Assembly: GCA_036794395.1 (NCBI GenBank)
Contig: DAIRGS010000384.1
Span: 1 to 6,366 of the forward strand
Source of the DNA: DASXMX01 sp036794395
Lineage (GTDB): Bacteria > Planctomycetota > Phycisphaerae > Tepidisphaerales > Tepidisphaeraceae
DNA length: 6,366 nt
Reading direction: 5' to 3'
The stretch's first letter is position 1; every line of letters starts with the position of its first letter. The notes under the pieces are model-generated. The model did not search any database. It was not told where the DNA came from and was given only the letters and a program-made list of their open reading frames with translations. Of the stretch, positions 6,186 to 6,366 are shown one piece after another. A program made the translations under genes and the position numbers.

Positions 6186-6204
6186 CACGGCCTTCCAGGC
6201 CGTG
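6186..6204. repeat. Perfect hairpin CACGGCCT-TCC-AGGCCGTG
   Basis: An 8-base stem and 3-base loop lie in the context GTGGCACGGCCTTCCAGGCC. This matches a 'GGCAC-gcc-TTCCAG' intergenic repeat that I associate with planctomycete and verrucomicrobial genomes (from memory, not checked). There is no T-tract, so it is more likely a repeat than a terminator. Confidence 0.6.
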
Positions 6205-6223
6205 GTTGGGGACGCTTCGGGTC

Positions 6224-6340
6224 CAGCGACGGGTTAGATGTGGGAAAACCAACTCGCCGGAACCGGGCATTTTCTCCCGGCACATTCAGACGGTTGTCCA
6301 CCTGTCGAACGTTGGTTTTCCCACATCTAACCCGTCGCTG
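6224..6340. repeat. Perfect 30-base inverted repeat flanking a 57-base centre (MITE-like or large hairpin)
   Basis: Bases 6224-6253 are the exact reverse complement of 6311-6340, with no mismatch over 30 positions. The 57-base centre (6254-6310) contains its own small stem CCGGG (6263-6267) with CCCGG (6276-6280). The 117-base unit has no coding potential, as expected for a miniature inverted-repeat element. However, the immediate flanks (GGGTC before, ATGGT after) show no adjacent target duplication, so mobility is not demonstrated. A structured RNA or a late processing or termination hairpin is the alternative. Confidence 0.8.
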
Positions 6341-6366
6341 ATGGTCAACTCCCTCGATCATGGGCT

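Larger units (their letters stand above)
6026..6366. other. Gene-free stretch packed with palindromic repeats
   Basis: No open frame here is convincing. The stretch instead holds a series of palindromes: 6074-6132, a small GCGCG-ATTC-CGCGC hairpin at 6156-6169, 6186-6204 and 6224-6340. The larger ones are listed separately. Such a chain is what one expects of dispersed repeats collecting downstream of a gene. None ends in a T-run typical of an intrinsic terminator for the upstream gene. Confidence 0.7.

Noticed and set aside
6125..6361. Minus-strand open frame of 78 codons at the right end
   Set aside because: It runs through two palindromic repeats and both arms of the 30-base inverted repeat, with no ribosome site or known domain.

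Overview
The window is about 58% GC and reads as chromosomal DNA from a member of the Planctomycetota or a close PVC-group relative. This is an inference from gene content: a BlaI/M56 sensor pair, an FtsK with an acidic linker, a nucleotidyltransferase-fold protein of a type I associate with planctomycetes, and several short palindromic intergenic repeats. No rRNA, tRNA, CRISPR array or intact mobile element with a transposase is visible.

Layout. (1) Bases 1-1440, minus strand: a two-gene signalling operon. A BlaI/MecI-type winged-helix repressor (928-1362) is followed, with a 4-base ATGA overlap, by an M56 (BlaR1-type) membrane metallopeptidase (931 to beyond base 1). The peptidase is cut by the left edge. 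Upstream of the repressor lie a sigma70-like promoter (1412-1440) and two related palindromic operators (1379-1410), the better of which covers the expected transcription start. (2) Bases 1442-2001: about 560 bases without a convincing gene, holding one G/A-rich hairpin repeat at 1791-1828. (3) Bases 2002-5107, minus strand: dut (dUTPase) then ftsK (DNA translocase), separated by 106 bases that are mostly a long hairpin built from 7-base repeats. (4) Bases 5108-5224: a divergent intergenic region with candidate promoters for dut (left) and the next gene (right). (5) Bases 5225-6025, plus strand: a 266-residue nucleotidyltransferase-fold protein with one altered catalytic-motif residue. (6) Bases 6026-6366: no gene, but a cluster of dispersed-repeat-like palindromes, including a perfect 30-base inverted repeat flanking a 57-base centre.

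How the parts work together. The BlaI/M56 pair should act as a proteolysis-controlled switch. A signal activates the membrane peptidase, the repressor is inactivated, and the operon (and unknown targets elsewhere) is derepressed. No beta-lactamase is present, so the signal and targets cannot be named. dut and ftsK are a housekeeping pair: nucleotide-pool sanitation and terminal chromosome segregation. Their co-orientation suggests cotranscription, with the repeat hairpin as a possible processing or attenuation point just ahead of ftsK, which lacks a Shine-Dalgarno sequence. I see no clearly new defence or mobile system. The most worthwhile leads are the repeat hairpins, the operator pair and the Asp-to-Asn change in the nucleotidyltransferase.
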